From contig NZ_NIWD01000013.1 of the NCBI RefSeq assembly GCF_002277025.1, positions 358,375-422,374 of the forward strand: a stretch of DNA of 64,000 nucleotides, written 5' to 3'. A program made the position numbers and the translations under genes. This document shows, in pieces, positions 20,578-30,022 of this stretch. Source of the DNA: Sphingopyxis sp. GW247-27LB (GTDB lineage Bacteria > Pseudomonadota > Alphaproteobacteria > Sphingomonadales > Sphingomonadaceae). The notes under the pieces were generated by a model. It was not told where the DNA came from. It was given only the letters and a program-made list of their open reading frames with translations, and did no database searches. Numbering within the stretch: the stretch's first letter is position 1; every line of letters begins with the position of its first letter.

Positions 20578-22646
20578 CAGCCGTCCACCAGATCGATAAG
20601 GGTGCCGGGGGTCAGGATCTGTGGAAGGATGACGGGCGCATCGGCGCCCGGCGCATACCAGAGGTAGAGCGGCACGCTGTTCCGCCCATGTTCGGCGAGG
20701 GTCCGCGTGATGACGGGATCGCCATTCGTCCAGTCGCCGACGAGGATGATGACGCCCTTGTCGCGGAACGCCTCCTGCACCGCCGCGCGATCGATCGCGC
20801 CCGCCTCGTTCGCCTTGCACGACAGGCACCAGTCGGCGGTGAAATAGACGAAAACGGGCTTGCCGGTCGCGCGCGCCTTGGCGAGCGCGGCGGGGGAGAA
20901 GGTTTCCGATTGTGAGCTGTCGGCGACGACATCCGGCTTCCTGAATTCGTCCCAAGCGCTCACGCCCATGAAGGTCAACATCAGGAAATAGAGAGCGATC
21001 ACTTGTTTCCGCGGTCGTCCCCGCTTCCGCCAGTCATGCGCCATTGCACCGATCAGGATGATCATGAGGATAAGGATCATCGCACCGTGGATGCCGGGTC
21101 CGGTCTGCTGGCGCAGCAACCAATAAAGACCGATCGCGGTCAGTCCCATCGGCAGCGCCATCCACTTGCGGAACTTTGCCATCCACGGCCCCGGCTTGGG
21201 CAGACGGTTGCGCAGCGCAGGGATGAATCCGATCGCGAGGAAGGGCAGAGCAAGGCCCAGCCCCAGCCCGCCGAAGATCGGCAGCGCCGCCCAGGCAGGA
21301 AGAACCAGCGTCGCGCCGAGCGCCGCGCCCAGCAAAGGCCCGCTGCACGGCGTCGCGACGAAGGCGGCGAGGGCGCCGGTCCAGAAACCGCCCGCCGCGC
21401 CGCCCTGGCTCGCGAGTTTCTGCCCGCCGCCGAACGACGGCAGTTCATAAAAGCCGAGCAGATTGAGCGTGATCGCGACGGCGAGCAGCAGCAGCAGGAA
21501 AACGCTCACCGGATGCTGGAGCTGAAACGCCCAGCCGATCTGCTCGCCCGCGGCGCGCAGGCCCAGGAGGAGCCCCCCGAGCGCGAGGCAGACGAGGACC
21601 GCCCCCGCTGTGTAGGCGAGCGCCTCGACCTTGGCCGCGCGCGCTTCGCCACCGGAGCGCGCGAGGCTCAGCGCCTTGAGGCTGAGGATCGGAAAGACGC
21701 AGGGCATCAGGTTGAGGATCAGGCCGCCGAGGATCGCACCGCCGAGCGCTGCCCAGAACAGGCCGAAGTCGACCACATCGGACGTCGTCCGGATCGGATC
21801 GCCGGCGAGCCGGACCGCGGAGGGCTCGAAACGCACGCTCAAACCGCGGCCGTCGGCGAGCTTGAGCAAGCCCTGGGCCGCGCCCGACGCATCGCCCTTG
21901 CCGCGCGTTTCGATGACGATCCAGTCGCCGTTGCGGCTGAACGCCTGCGGCGCGGCATAATCGACCAGATTTTGCGTCTCGAGGAAAAGATGGGGGTCGT
22001 CGAGCGCCGCCCCTTCGGGAAGCGGCACGCCGAACCGCACCTTGGCGCCCGTGCGTTCCCACGTCCCAGCGCGGTCGAGCGGTTGCGGCAGCTTCGCGCG
22101 CCACGCGTCGAACCGCCCGCGCTCGTCGGGTGCGATATGGCCGTCGCCCGCCTGCAGCGCGACGGCGATCACCGCCTTTTCGGGCACGCACACCTTGTCG
22201 GTGCAGGCGAGCCAGTTGGCGACGCCCGACAGCGTCAGGTCGGTTCCCGGCGCGACGCTCTTGTCGATGCGAACATCGGCGAGCAGCGCATAGGGATGTT
22301 CATAGACATGGTTCATCATCCCGAAGAGCATCAGTGCTTCGGGGACCGGATAGCGGAAGGGCGCGACGGTCACCCCCTCGGGCGCGTTCCATTCGACCTG
22401 CAAACCAAAGCCGGCGTCGCCGCCGTTCGACCAATAGCCGTGCCAGCCCTTGTCCGGCGCCATCGTCAACGCGATCGCGGTCGACCCGCCCGGTGCGGGC
22501 GCGCTCGATTCGGCGACGAGCTTCGGCTGGATATGCGTGCCCTGCGCCGCTGCGGGGGCGAGCGCGAGCAGCACGAGCGCCAGCAGCGCCATCGCTGCGC
22601 GCCAAAGCCGTGTCACAAATCCGTCTTTCCCGCGATCCATGCCCAT
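20577..22646 (-). CDS. dsbD: Thiol:disulfide interchange protein DsbD family
   Basis: A 689-residue inner-membrane electron conductor. It has a signal peptide (WRAAMALLALVLLALAPAAAQG), a periplasmic N-terminal domain with Cys pair CTDKVC, a membrane core with the redox cysteines in MPCVFPILSLKAL and TPCSGPLLGA, and a C-terminal thioredoxin-like domain with WCLSCK. It passes electrons from cytosolic thioredoxin to periplasmic proteins. The N-terminal domain is of the longer ScsB/DsbD kind. Two starts are possible, the ATG at 22646 or the one at 22640; the upstream open frame has no signal-like sequence. It overlaps tlyA. Confidence 0.9.
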   Translation of the reverse strand: MGMDRGKDGFVTRLWRAAMALLALVLLALAPAAAQGTHIQPKLVAESSAPAPGGSTAIALTMAPDKGWHGYWSNGGDAGFGLQVEWNAPEGVTVAPFRYPVPEALMLFGMMNHVYEHPYALLADVRIDKSVAPGTDLTLSGVANWLACTDKVCVPEKAVIAVALQAGDGHIAPDERGRFDAWRAKLPQPLDRAGTWERTGAKVRFGVPLPEGAALDDPHLFLETQNLVDYAAPQAFSRNGDWIVIETRGKGDASGAAQGLLKLADGRGLSVRFEPSAVRLAGDPIRTTSDVVDFGLFWAALGGAILGGLILNLMPCVFPILSLKALSLARSGGEARAAKVEALAYTAGAVLVCLALGGLLLGLRAAGEQIGWAFQLQHPVSVFLLLLLAVAITLNLLGFYELPSFGGGQKLASQGGAAGGFWTGALAAFVATPCSGPLLGAALGATLVLPAWAALPIFGGLGLGLALPFLAIGFIPALRNRLPKPGPWMAKFRKWMALPMGLTAIGLYWLLRQQTGPGIHGAMILILMIILIGAMAHDWRKRGRPRKQVIALYFLMLTFMGVSAWDEFRKPDVVADSSQSETFSPAALAKARATGKPVFVYFTADWCLSCKANEAGAIDRAAVQEAFRDKGVIILVGDWTNGDPVITRTLAEHGRNSVPLYLWYAPGADAPVILPQILTPGTLIDLVDG

Positions 22647-22740
22647 CCCGCGTCTGCCCGTCTTTCGAGGCTTGCCATATAGGCGGCTTTGGCCGAGAGG
22701 ACAGCCCGCGCTGATACCTCGTCCAACGGAGATGCCGCTC

Positions 22741-24408
22741 GTGAAGCTCAAGACCCTCACCACCGCTCTCGCCGCCGCCCTTTGTGTTGCGGGCGCCGGC
22801 GCCGGTTTCGCGCAGGATTCGGCCGCACCAGCGCAAAAGGTTACAGCGGCGACTGCGCCGCCCAAGCTGATCGTGATGATCGCCGTCGACCAGTTCTCCG
22901 CCGATCTGTTCGCCGAATATCGCAGCCATTTCACCGGCGGCCTCGCACGGCTCGCGTCGGGGGTCGTCTTTCCCTCGGGCTATCAGGCGCATGGCGCGAC
23001 CGAGACCTGCCCCGGCCATTCGACGATCCTGACCGGCAACCATCCCGCGCACACCGGCATCATCGCCAATAATTATTTCGACCTGTCGGCCGCGCGCGAG
23101 GACAAGCGCCTCTATTGCGCCGAGGACGAGACGGTGCCCGGCACCAGTTCCAAGCAATATGCGGCGTCGGTGAATCACCTGCTGGTCCCGACGCTCGGTG
23201 ACCTGATGAAGGCGCGTGCCCCGAAGGCGCAGGTCGTCTCGGTCGCGGGCAAGGACCGCGCGGCGATCATGATGGGCGGGCGCAAGGCCGACGAACTGAT
23301 GTGGCTCGCGCCCACGGGGCTCACCAGCTTTCGCGGCACAACGCTGTCGCCGGTCGCGACCCAGGCCAGCGCCGCGATCGCCGCCGCGATCGCCGCGCCG
23401 CAGCCGGGTCTCGCGCTGCCGGCCGACTGCGCCGGGCACGATATCGCGATTCCGGTCGGCGGGGGACGGACGGTCGGCACCGGCCGGCTCGCGCGCGATG
23501 GCGGCGATTTCCGCCGCTTCATGGCGTCGCCCGAGGCCGACGGGGCGGTGCTCGCGGCGGCGGCGGCGCTGCGCCAGGCGCGTAAGCTGGGCGAAGGGAG
23601 CACGACGGACCTCCTGATCGTCGGCCTGTCGGCGACCGACTATGTCGGCCACGGCTTCGGCACCGGGGGCAGCGAGATGTGCCTGCAGATGCTCGCGCTC
23701 GACCGCGAGCTCGGCGACTTCTTCGCGCGCCTCGACCAGGCCGGCATCGACTATGCCGTGGCACTGACCGCCGATCATGGCGGCCACGACCTCCCCGAGC
23801 GCAATCGCCAGAACGCCTGGCCCGCGGCCGCGCGCGTCGATGCCGCGATCGATCCCGACGCGGTCGCCAAGGCGGTCGCCGAAAAGCTCGGCCTGCCGCA
23901 GCCCTTGCTCTACAGCGACGGCCCGTTCGGCGACATGTATCTGTCGAAGGCGCTGACCCCGGCGCAGCGCAAGGCGGCGATGGCTGAGCTGATCGCTCGC
24001 TTCCGCGCCTTTCCGCAGGTCGAGGCGGTGGTGACGGGCGAGGAGTTCGCTTCGCGCCCGATCTCGAAACAGGCGCCCGACACCTGGAGCCTGCTCGACA
24101 AGCTGCGCGCATCCTATAATGCCGAACGCTCGGGCGATTTCATCGTCGTGCTGAAGCCGCGCGTCACCCCGATCGCCGACACGAGCCGCGGCTATGTCGC
24201 GACGCACGGCTCGGTGTGGGACTATGACCGGCGCGTGCCGATGCTGTTCTGGCGCAAGGGACTGTCGGGTTTCGAGCAACCCAACGCCGTGATGACGGTG
24301 GACATATTGCCGACGCTCGCGTCGCTGATCGGCCTGCCGGTCGATGCGGGCAAGATCGACGGACGGTGCCTCGACCTGCTGTCGGGGCCGGAAAGCAGTT
24401 GCCGCTAG
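22741..24408 (+). CDS. Secreted alkaline phosphatase / nucleotide pyrophosphatase family protein
   Basis: A 555-residue secreted metallo-phosphatase of the alkaline phosphatase superfamily. A signal peptide (MKLKTLTTALAAALCVAGAGAGFAQ) precedes the metal ligand Asp in MIAVDQFSADL, the Thr nucleophile in ATETCPGHSTILTG, and later metal ligands in SATDYVGHGFGTGG and TADHGGHD. This resembles PafA and NPP-type phosphodiesterases used to scavenge phosphate. The GTG at 22741 has GGAG nine bases upstream; the ATG at 22732 abuts that GGAG and is less likely. It is divergent from dsbD. Confidence 0.85.
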   Translation: MKLKTLTTALAAALCVAGAGAGFAQDSAAPAQKVTAATAPPKLIVMIAVDQFSADLFAEYRSHFTGGLARLASGVVFPSGYQAHGATETCPGHSTILTGNHPAHTGIIANNYFDLSAAREDKRLYCAEDETVPGTSSKQYAASVNHLLVPTLGDLMKARAPKAQVVSVAGKDRAAIMMGGRKADELMWLAPTGLTSFRGTTLSPVATQASAAIAAAIAAPQPGLALPADCAGHDIAIPVGGGRTVGTGRLARDGGDFRRFMASPEADGAVLAAAAALRQARKLGEGSTTDLLIVGLSATDYVGHGFGTGGSEMCLQMLALDRELGDFFARLDQAGIDYAVALTADHGGHDLPERNRQNAWPAAARVDAAIDPDAVAKAVAEKLGLPQPLLYSDGPFGDMYLSKALTPAQRKAAMAELIARFRAFPQVEAVVTGEEFASRPISKQAPDTWSLLDKLRASYNAERSGDFIVVLKPRVTPIADTSRGYVATHGSVWDYDRRVPMLFWRKGLSGFEQPNAVMTVDILPTLASLIGLPVDAGKIDGRCLDLLSGPESSCR

Positions 24409-24443
24409 AAAAGCATAACGACCAGAAAAGAAGACCAGGGACC

Positions 24444-25274
24444 ATGACGAAGACTTTGGGGAATTTTACCGGCCGGCTGCTGCTGGTCGGTTGCGGGAAT
24501 ATGGCCGGGGCGATGCTCGATCGCTGGCTGGGGGCGGGGCTCGAGTCCGCGCAGGTCGCGATCGTCGACCCGTTCGCGGCGCCGCGCGCGAGCATCGCCC
24601 ATTTCGCGACGCTCGCCGACTGGCTCGCCGCGGACGGCGCCGCCGAATGGGTGATGCTCGGCATGAAGCCGCAGCAGCTCGGCGATGTCGCGGGCGACCT
24701 TGCGCCGGTGGTGGGCGGCGAGACGCATCTGCTCTCGATCCTCGCGGGCGTGTCGCTCGCCGATCTCGCGGCGCGCTTCCCGGAAGCCAAGGCGCAGGTC
24801 CGCATCCTCCCCAACCTTGCCGCGCGCATCGGCGCGGGGGTCTCCGCCGTCGCCAGCCTCGGGGAGGCCGATCGCGAGGCGATCTCGGCGCTGCTGACCC
24901 CGCTCGGCACCGTCGTCGACCTGGCCGACGATTCGGCGATGGACCTCGTGACCGCCTTCACCGGCAGCGGCCCCGCCTTCGTCTTTCGCCTGATCGAGGC
25001 TTATGCCGCGGCGGGCGAGCGGCTCGGCCTGTCGGCCGACGACGCGCTGCGGCTCGCCACCGCGACCTTCGGCGGCGCGACCGCGCTGCTCGCCGGCAGC
25101 AGCGAGAAGCCCGGAACGCTGGTCTCGCAGGTCGCGAGCAAGGGCGGCACGACGCAGGCCGGGCTCGACGTGCTCGACGCCGACGGGCAGCTTGTCGCGC
25201 TGATGACCAATGTGCTCCGCGCGGCGCGCGACCGCGGCCGCGAACTCGCCGATCTTGCGCGCGGCGAGGGTTAG
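24444..25274 (+). CDS. proC: Pyrroline-5-carboxylate reductase
   Basis: The 276-residue NADPH-dependent enzyme of the last step of proline synthesis. The Rossmann motif LLLVGCGNMAGAMLDRWL is at the N-terminus, VMLGMKPQQL follows, and the C-terminal signature is TAFTGSGPAFVFRLIEAYAAAGERLGL plus VASKGGTTQAGL. The length is standard. It lies 35 bases behind the phosphatase gene on the same strand. Confidence 0.95.
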   Translation: MTKTLGNFTGRLLLVGCGNMAGAMLDRWLGAGLESAQVAIVDPFAAPRASIAHFATLADWLAADGAAEWVMLGMKPQQLGDVAGDLAPVVGGETHLLSILAGVSLADLAARFPEAKAQVRILPNLAARIGAGVSAVASLGEADREAISALLTPLGTVVDLADDSAMDLVTAFTGSGPAFVFRLIEAYAAAGERLGLSADDALRLATATFGGATALLAGSSEKPGTLVSQVASKGGTTQAGLDVLDADGQLVALMTNVLRAARDRGRELADLARGEG

Positions 25275-25281
25275 CCTCCGT

Positions 25282-25794
25282 TCAATCGGGGGTCTGGCCC
25301 AACCGCGCCACCCGTCCCCGGTCGCGCGGCGGCAGAAGCGCCTCGCTGACCTGCCAGAATCCGGTGACCGCCGCCTGGCCCGCATGGGTATAGGCGCGGC
25401 TCATCGTGTCGCGCAGCTGCGAGAAGATCGCGCTTTCGAGCGCGCGGCCCTCGGGCGTCAGCCGCAGCTCCTTCTGCCGCCGGTCGCGGCCCCCCGGCCG
25501 CGTCGTCAGCAACGCGCGTGCCTCGAGATCCTTGACCACCCGGCCCAGCGACTGCTTGGTGATGCCGAGCAGCGCGAGCAGGTCCGAAATCGTCAGGCCG
25601 GGCTGGCGCGCGATGAAATAGAGCGCGCGGTAATGCGCGCGGCCGAGCGCCTTTTCGGCGAGCCGCGCGTCGATCGCCCGCCACAGCGCGCCATGCGCGA
25701 AAAACAGATATTCGATGCCGCGGCGCACTTCTTCTTCGCGCAAGAAAAGGGCAGAGGCAGCGGGAACTTGTGAAAGAAAATTTTCATCCGGCAT
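25282..25794 (-). CDS. MarR family transcriptional regulator
   Basis: A 170-residue winged-helix regulator. The DNA-binding part reads ALYFIARQPGLTISDLLALLGITKQSLGRVVKDLEARALLTTRPGGRDRRQKELRLTPEG, with the MarR wing DRRQKELRLT. The start is the ATG at 25794; upstream in-frame sequence is not MarR-like. It is divergent from ilvE, with 92 bases between the two starts, so it may control ilvE and itself. This MarR-ilvE pair is a common sphingomonad arrangement in my recollection. Confidence 0.88.
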   Translation of the reverse strand: MPDENFLSQVPAASALFLREEEVRRGIEYLFFAHGALWRAIDARLAEKALGRAHYRALYFIARQPGLTISDLLALLGITKQSLGRVVKDLEARALLTTRPGGRDRRQKELRLTPEGRALESAIFSQLRDTMSRAYTHAGQAAVTGFWQVSEALLPPRDRGRVARLGQTPD

Positions 25795-25886
25795 GGTCAC
25801 TACCGTTGCGCCGCGCGCCCGGCTTTGGCAAGAGGCGCGCACCGGTCGATCCTGACCCGCAACCCCAGCCACAAGGTTTTCCGTCC

Positions 25887-26972
25887 ATGTCCGCTCCCGC
25901 TTTCGCCCATCTGCCGCATCCCGCTCCGGTCGCGGACGATGTCCGCGCGGCGGCGATCGCCGATCCGGTGTTCGGGCGCGTCTTCACCGATCATATGGTG
26001 TCGATCCGCTACAGCGAGGCGAAGGGCTGGCACGATGCGCAGGTGATGCCGCGCGGCCCGCTGTCGCTCGACCCCGCGACCGCGGTGCTCCACTATGCGC
26101 AGGAGATTTTCGAGGGGCTCAAGGCCTATCGCCTCGACGACGGGTCGATGGCGCTGTTCCGCGTCGAGGCCAATGCCGCGCGGTTCAACGCCAGCGCGCG
26201 CCGCATGGCGATGGCCGAACTTCCCGAGGAGATGTTCATCGCGGCGGTGAAGGAGATCGTCCGCGTCGACGCGGACTGGTTCCCGCCGGTCGCGGGCGGC
26301 GCGCTCTACCTGCGCCCCTTCATGTATGCGAGCGAGGTGTTCCTGGGCGTGAAGCCCGCGGCGGAATATCATTTCCTCGTCATCGCCTCGCCGGTCGGCA
26401 ATTATTTCAAGTCGGGCGCGCCCGCGGTGTCGCTGTGGGTGTCGGAGGATTATACCCGCGCCGCGCCGGGCGGCACCGGCGCCGCCAAATGCGGCGGCAA
26501 CTATGCCGCGAGCCTCGTCGCGCAGAGCGAGGCGATCGCCAAGGGGCACGACCAGGTCGTCTTTCTCGACGCCGCCGAGCATCGCTGGATCGAGGAACTG
26601 GGCGGCATGAACATGTTCTTCGTCTTTGACGACGGCAGCATCGTCACGCCGCCGCTGACCGGCACGATCCTGCCCGGCATCACCCGCGACGCGATCATCA
26701 CGCTGGCAAAGGACGCCGGCCTGACGGTGCGCGAGGAACGCTATGCGATCGATCAGTGGCAGGCCGATGCGGAAAGCGGCCGCCTGACCGAAAGCTTCGC
26801 CTGCGGCACCGCCGCGGTGGTGACCCCGGTCGGCAAGGTGACGCGCGGCGAGAGCAGCTTCACGATCGGCGCCGGTGGTCCCGGCCAGGTCACGAACATG
26901 CTCAAGGACCGGCTGGTGGGCATCCAGCGCGGCCTCGCCCCCGACCCTCACGGCTGGGTCGCGCGCCTCTAA
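25887..26972 (+). CDS. ilvE: Branched-chain amino acid aminotransferase
   Basis: A 361-residue class IV PLP aminotransferase of the longer BCAT type. Features are LHYAQEIFEGLKAYR, YLRPFMYASEVFLGVKPA, the PLP-lysine region GGTGAAKCGGNYAASL, and the class IV signature EELGGMNMFFVF. It transfers amino groups between glutamate and Leu, Ile and Val. The start at 25887 (MSAPAFAHLPHPAP) gives the standard length. Confidence 0.95.
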   Translation: MSAPAFAHLPHPAPVADDVRAAAIADPVFGRVFTDHMVSIRYSEAKGWHDAQVMPRGPLSLDPATAVLHYAQEIFEGLKAYRLDDGSMALFRVEANAARFNASARRMAMAELPEEMFIAAVKEIVRVDADWFPPVAGGALYLRPFMYASEVFLGVKPAAEYHFLVIASPVGNYFKSGAPAVSLWVSEDYTRAAPGGTGAAKCGGNYAASLVAQSEAIAKGHDQVVFLDAAEHRWIEELGGMNMFFVFDDGSIVTPPLTGTILPGITRDAIITLAKDAGLTVREERYAIDQWQADAESGRLTESFACGTAAVVTPVGKVTRGESSFTIGAGGPGQVTNMLKDRLVGIQRGLAPDPHGWVARL

Positions 26973-27026
26973 GGCCGCCTTGCCAATCAAGGGCCAGGCG
27001 CTATAGACGCGCTCGCACCGGCCCGA

Positions 27027-27101
27027 TGGGGCGTAGCCAAGCGGTAAGGCAGCGGTTTTTGGTACCGCCATGCGCAGGTTCGAATCCTGCCGCCCCAGCC
27101 A
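27027..27101 (+). tRNA. tRNA-Gln (anticodon TTG)
   Basis: A 75-base cloverleaf. The acceptor arms TGGGGCG and CGCCCCA pair perfectly. The anticodon stem GCGGT/ACCGC encloses the loop TTTTGGT with anticodon TTG. The T arm is GCAGGTTCGAATCCTGC, discriminator G and CCA are encoded. Gene content changes sharply just downstream, so this gene may mark the left edge of an integrated element, although no second copy of its 3' end is found in the window. Confidence 0.97.
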
Positions 27102-27708
27102 GCCGGTGCAGCTTTTCAACTATCTGAAAACAAGAACGAATCTCTGCGTATCAATTACGGAGGCCACACCCCGTGGCACCTAGCCGTGGCCCCTGTGAAA
27201 CTACGATGAATCCACACACGGGCGATTGCAAGTTATGATTTGAGCGGGCCGCTTGGACGCGGCGATCACCGATCGGTATCTGTCGCGGCCGCGCGTTAAG
27301 TGGACCGACATCGGCTAAGGCGTCTTAGCAGTCAGGCAGAACCGTGCAGTCTCAAACGCCAAAGTGCGGATAATGTCGCGCCGACCGCGCGCTCTAGCGT
27401 GGTGATCCCTACGGGAGGGGGCGGAGTTTCTAATATTCGTTATATAGCAATGGTATAACTATTATGTCAACGAGGTAAGGTCCGGGCAAATGGACCATCT
27501 AAATGGACCATGTCTCAGCCGCCATAGATAGTGTGAACCGACCGCTTTGCGCCTATGTTCGCCATCCAGCACATCAGCCGACGCGCCCTAGAGCAGCCGT
27601 TTGCCTTGAGGGCCCTCGATCGGGAATGCGCCACCCCCAATCCGATTGAGCGGTTGCGAAAAATGCCTCAATGCTTATCCCGTGTGTGATGGGGAATACT
27701 TCGTGTCG
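27102..27708. other. Gene-poor leader of the accessory region
   Basis: About 600 bases between tRNA-Gln and the first island gene hold no convincing coding sequence. Base composition drops here. A dyad GTTATA-N9-TATAAC is at 27439-27459, followed by the twin ATGGACCAT copies listed separately. Otherwise I see nothing recognisable. It may be junction debris plus the control region of the downstream operon. Confidence 0.5.
27490..27511 (+). promoter_or_regulatory. Twin palindromic ATGGACCAT boxes
   Basis: Two identical 9-base copies of ATGGACCAT, each self-complementary about its centre, start at 27490 and 27503, so their centres are 13 bases apart. They lie about 200 bases before the defence-like operon and look like tandem operator half-sites. 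The regulator is unknown. Confidence 0.4.
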
Positions 27709-29055
27709 ATGAGTGTGAAACAACTGGAGCGGAAGGGAGCGGCTGAGAGCAGTCTTTTTGACTTGATCGCGCGCTTCGAATCTGAGGGATCAGCAGTTGA
27801 GGTCAACTTCCGGCAACTCGTAACTACGGATGGAAGCACGAATAAAAGCGCTCACGCGATCCACCCTTATCCCGCAAAACTGCTCGTAAACATCCCGAAG
27901 TTTTTTATCGACGCGCTACCAAGTGTGGCCGGCAGCGTGCTGCTCGACCCATTTTGCGGCTCCGGGACTGTGCTTTACGAGGGGGCGCTGGCCGGTCTGC
28001 GTCCGATAGGATCTGACTCCAATCCTTTGGCGCGGCTGATCACGAAAGCCAAGCTCACGTCTGTGGATCGGGAGGCTGCTCAACTGCAACTCGACGAGGT
28101 GATGGCATCATATCCTTCGGCGCTGCCGACGATTCCGGATGTTGTGAACCGCCAATATTGGTTCTCGGAGAGAATCTCCGACTGCTTGGGTCGGTTGAAG
28201 ACGGCGATTGAGCGGACTGTACCTGCTCGGCATCGGCCGGTCTTCGATGTCAGCTTCTCCGCGACGGTAAGGCGCGTCAGTTATGCGGATCCGCGATTGT
28301 CCGTCCCAGTTAAGATCAATCCCGATAGAAGTGCGAGATACGGGGCGAAGGGCGACGAGGTCATCCGCCGTCTTGGGCGGCTCGCGGACATCGATGTGGG
28401 CGCGACATTCTGGAGTATCGCTAGCCAGAACATTCAACGGTGCCCCGAACTCGGGCAAGGGTTCGCAGCCGATCAGCCGGAGCTTTTCTCCGATGCGCGG
28501 TCGCTAGGCCTCGCAGACGGCACCGTGGGCTTCGCCATCACGTCACCGCCCTACGTTGGGGCCCAAAAATACGTCCGGGCGTCGAGCCTTTCGCTGGGGT
28601 GGCTCGGCCTAACTCCGGATTGCAAGTTGCGCCCCATCGAGCGGCGATCCATTGGTCGCGAACACCTCGCCGCTGATGAGATGCTCGAGCCTGCGGGCAC
28701 TGGCGTCGCCGAGGCAGATTCCCTGCTGGATAAGATCGTCGAGCGCAATCCGCTTCGCGCACGGATCGCACAACGGTACCTGCTGGAGATGCGAGAAGCA
28801 TTGGCGGAGCTTTCGCGCACGATGACGCATGATGGTAGTCTGGTTCTCGTGGTCGGGCCGAACCTTGTCGCCGGCCTGGAGTTTCCGACGCCGCTCTTCC
28901 TGCAACAGATAGCGGAGAGTCTCGGTTTCACCACCCAACTTCATCTCATCGATTCAATAGACTCGCGGGGCCTGATGACGAAGCGCAACCGCACTGCGGG
29001 AGTGATTCAGCAGGAGTCGGTCTTCCTCCTAAAGCGGGTGCGCGTCGGTGCGTAG
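27709..29055 (+). CDS. DNA methyltransferase (SPPY type) of a four-gene conflict cassette
   Basis: A protein of about 448 residues with SAM-dependent DNA methyltransferase motifs. HPYPAKLL at about 52 leads into motif I LLDPFCGSGTVLYEG at about 78-92, and catalytic motif IV ITSPPYVGAQKYV is at about 277-290. SPPY suggests N4-cytosine or N6-adenine methylation, and the order motif I before motif IV is clear. The start is uncertain: the ATG at 27709 is used, but the GTG at 27703 has a better spaced GGGGAA. The last eight bases overlap the phosphoribosyltransferase-like gene. It may mark self DNA or be the sensor part of the downstream system. GC content is lower than the core genes. Confidence 0.75.
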   Translation: MSVKQLERKGAAESSLFDLIARFESEGSAVEVNFRQLVTTDGSTNKSAHAIHPYPAKLLVNIPKFFIDALPSVAGSVLLDPFCGSGTVLYEGALAGLRPIGSDSNPLARLITKAKLTSVDREAAQLQLDEVMASYPSALPTIPDVVNRQYWFSERISDCLGRLKTAIERTVPARHRPVFDVSFSATVRRVSYADPRLSVPVKINPDRSARYGAKGDEVIRRLGRLADIDVGATFWSIASQNIQRCPELGQGFAADQPELFSDARSLGLADGTVGFAITSPPYVGAQKYVRASSLSLGWLGLTPDCKLRPIERRSIGREHLAADEMLEPAGTGVAEADSLLDKIVERNPLRARIAQRYLLEMREALAELSRTMTHDGSLVLVVGPNLVAGLEFPTPLFLQQIAESLGFTTQLHLIDSIDSRGLMTKRNRTAGVIQQESVFLLKRVRVGA

Positions 29056-30022
29056 CAGTCCTCGTCATGATCCCGTCACTGATGAACTGCAGTCGAAGAT
29101 CAAGACGCTGCACAGCTCCATTTGGGAGCGAAGGGCCGACTGGCCGGAAGTACTCGACTGGCTCGACCAGTTCGAGGAGAACGATGATCCCGATGCTGAC
29201 GAGCAGCTGCAGGCTCTCCGGCTACTTTCGAGTTTCATGTACTTCGGGGTGAACGAAATTCGAGCACTGCTCCGCTCTCTCTTCCGCGACACCTTTCGGC
29301 CACAAGTCGCGAAGGAGGTGCGCTCGAGCCTGTCATCCTCGATCACCTTGAGCACGGTTGGCAGCATGGTAGAGGCCGAGCTGCGGCGCACGCGCTTCGT
29401 GTCGCTTGGCAACCCGTCGGAGAGCAGCGCCCTGCTGCTTTACTACTTCCGGCAGGAGAACTCCCTACCTAAGGATCTCTTCTTGCACGGTTCGGACATA
29501 TTTGATCTATCGGCCCTTGGATCCGGTGGCAGCCTGATGGTCCAAAACACCGACATAACCCGCTACGTATTTATCGACGATCTCTGCGGTTCGGGACATC
29601 AATCCAAGGAGTATTCTGATCGGGTCGTAAAACCCCTAAAGAGCGTCAGCCCGGACGTGAAGACGTACTACTATCCGATTTTCGGGCTATCGAATGGTAT
29701 AGAACATCTACGCACTCACTCAGCGTTCGACGAAGTCTATCCGGTCGTCGAACTTGACCCCACATTCCGGGCCTTCGCAACGGATTCCCGCCTTTATGTT
29801 GAGCCAAAGATCGCTCAGCTTCGGTTGCCGACCGAAGCCACCTGCCGACGCTACGGCGGCGAACTGGTGCCCGCGCACCCGCTCGGTTGGGAGGACGGCC
29901 AACTCTACATTGGTTTCGCGCATAATACGCCGGACAACAGTCTCCCAATATTTTGGTGCGACCACACCGGTTCTCGACCCTGGCGACCTATCTTTCGAAG
30001 ATATCCGAAGGTTTTCTGGTAA
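29048..30022 (+). CDS. Phosphoribosyltransferase-fold protein (PRTase-CE-like)
   Basis: A 324-residue protein. At about residues 173-186 it carries YVFIDDLCGSGHQ, which matches the PRPP-binding loop of phosphoribosyltransferases (hydrophobic strand, two acidic residues, then a G-rich turn). The N-terminal 110 residues are helical and charged. Family knowledge: stand-alone PRTase-like proteins coupled to ORC/CDC6-type ATPases have been predicted computationally as parts of prokaryotic conflict systems. The GTG start at 29048 lies inside the methyltransferase gene, and its TAA overlaps the ATG of the next gene (TAATG), so the cassette is translationally coupled. Whether it uses PRPP or attacks a nucleotide or base is unknown. 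Confidence 0.65.
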   Translation: MRSSPRHDPVTDELQSKIKTLHSSIWERRADWPEVLDWLDQFEENDDPDADEQLQALRLLSSFMYFGVNEIRALLRSLFRDTFRPQVAKEVRSSLSSSITLSTVGSMVEAELRRTRFVSLGNPSESSALLLYYFRQENSLPKDLFLHGSDIFDLSALGSGGSLMVQNTDITRYVFIDDLCGSGHQSKEYSDRVVKPLKSVSPDVKTYYYPIFGLSNGIEHLRTHSAFDEVYPVVELDPTFRAFATDSRLYVEPKIAQLRLPTEATCRRYGGELVPAHPLGWEDGQLYIGFAHNTPDNSLPIFWCDHTGSRPWRPIFRRYPKVFW

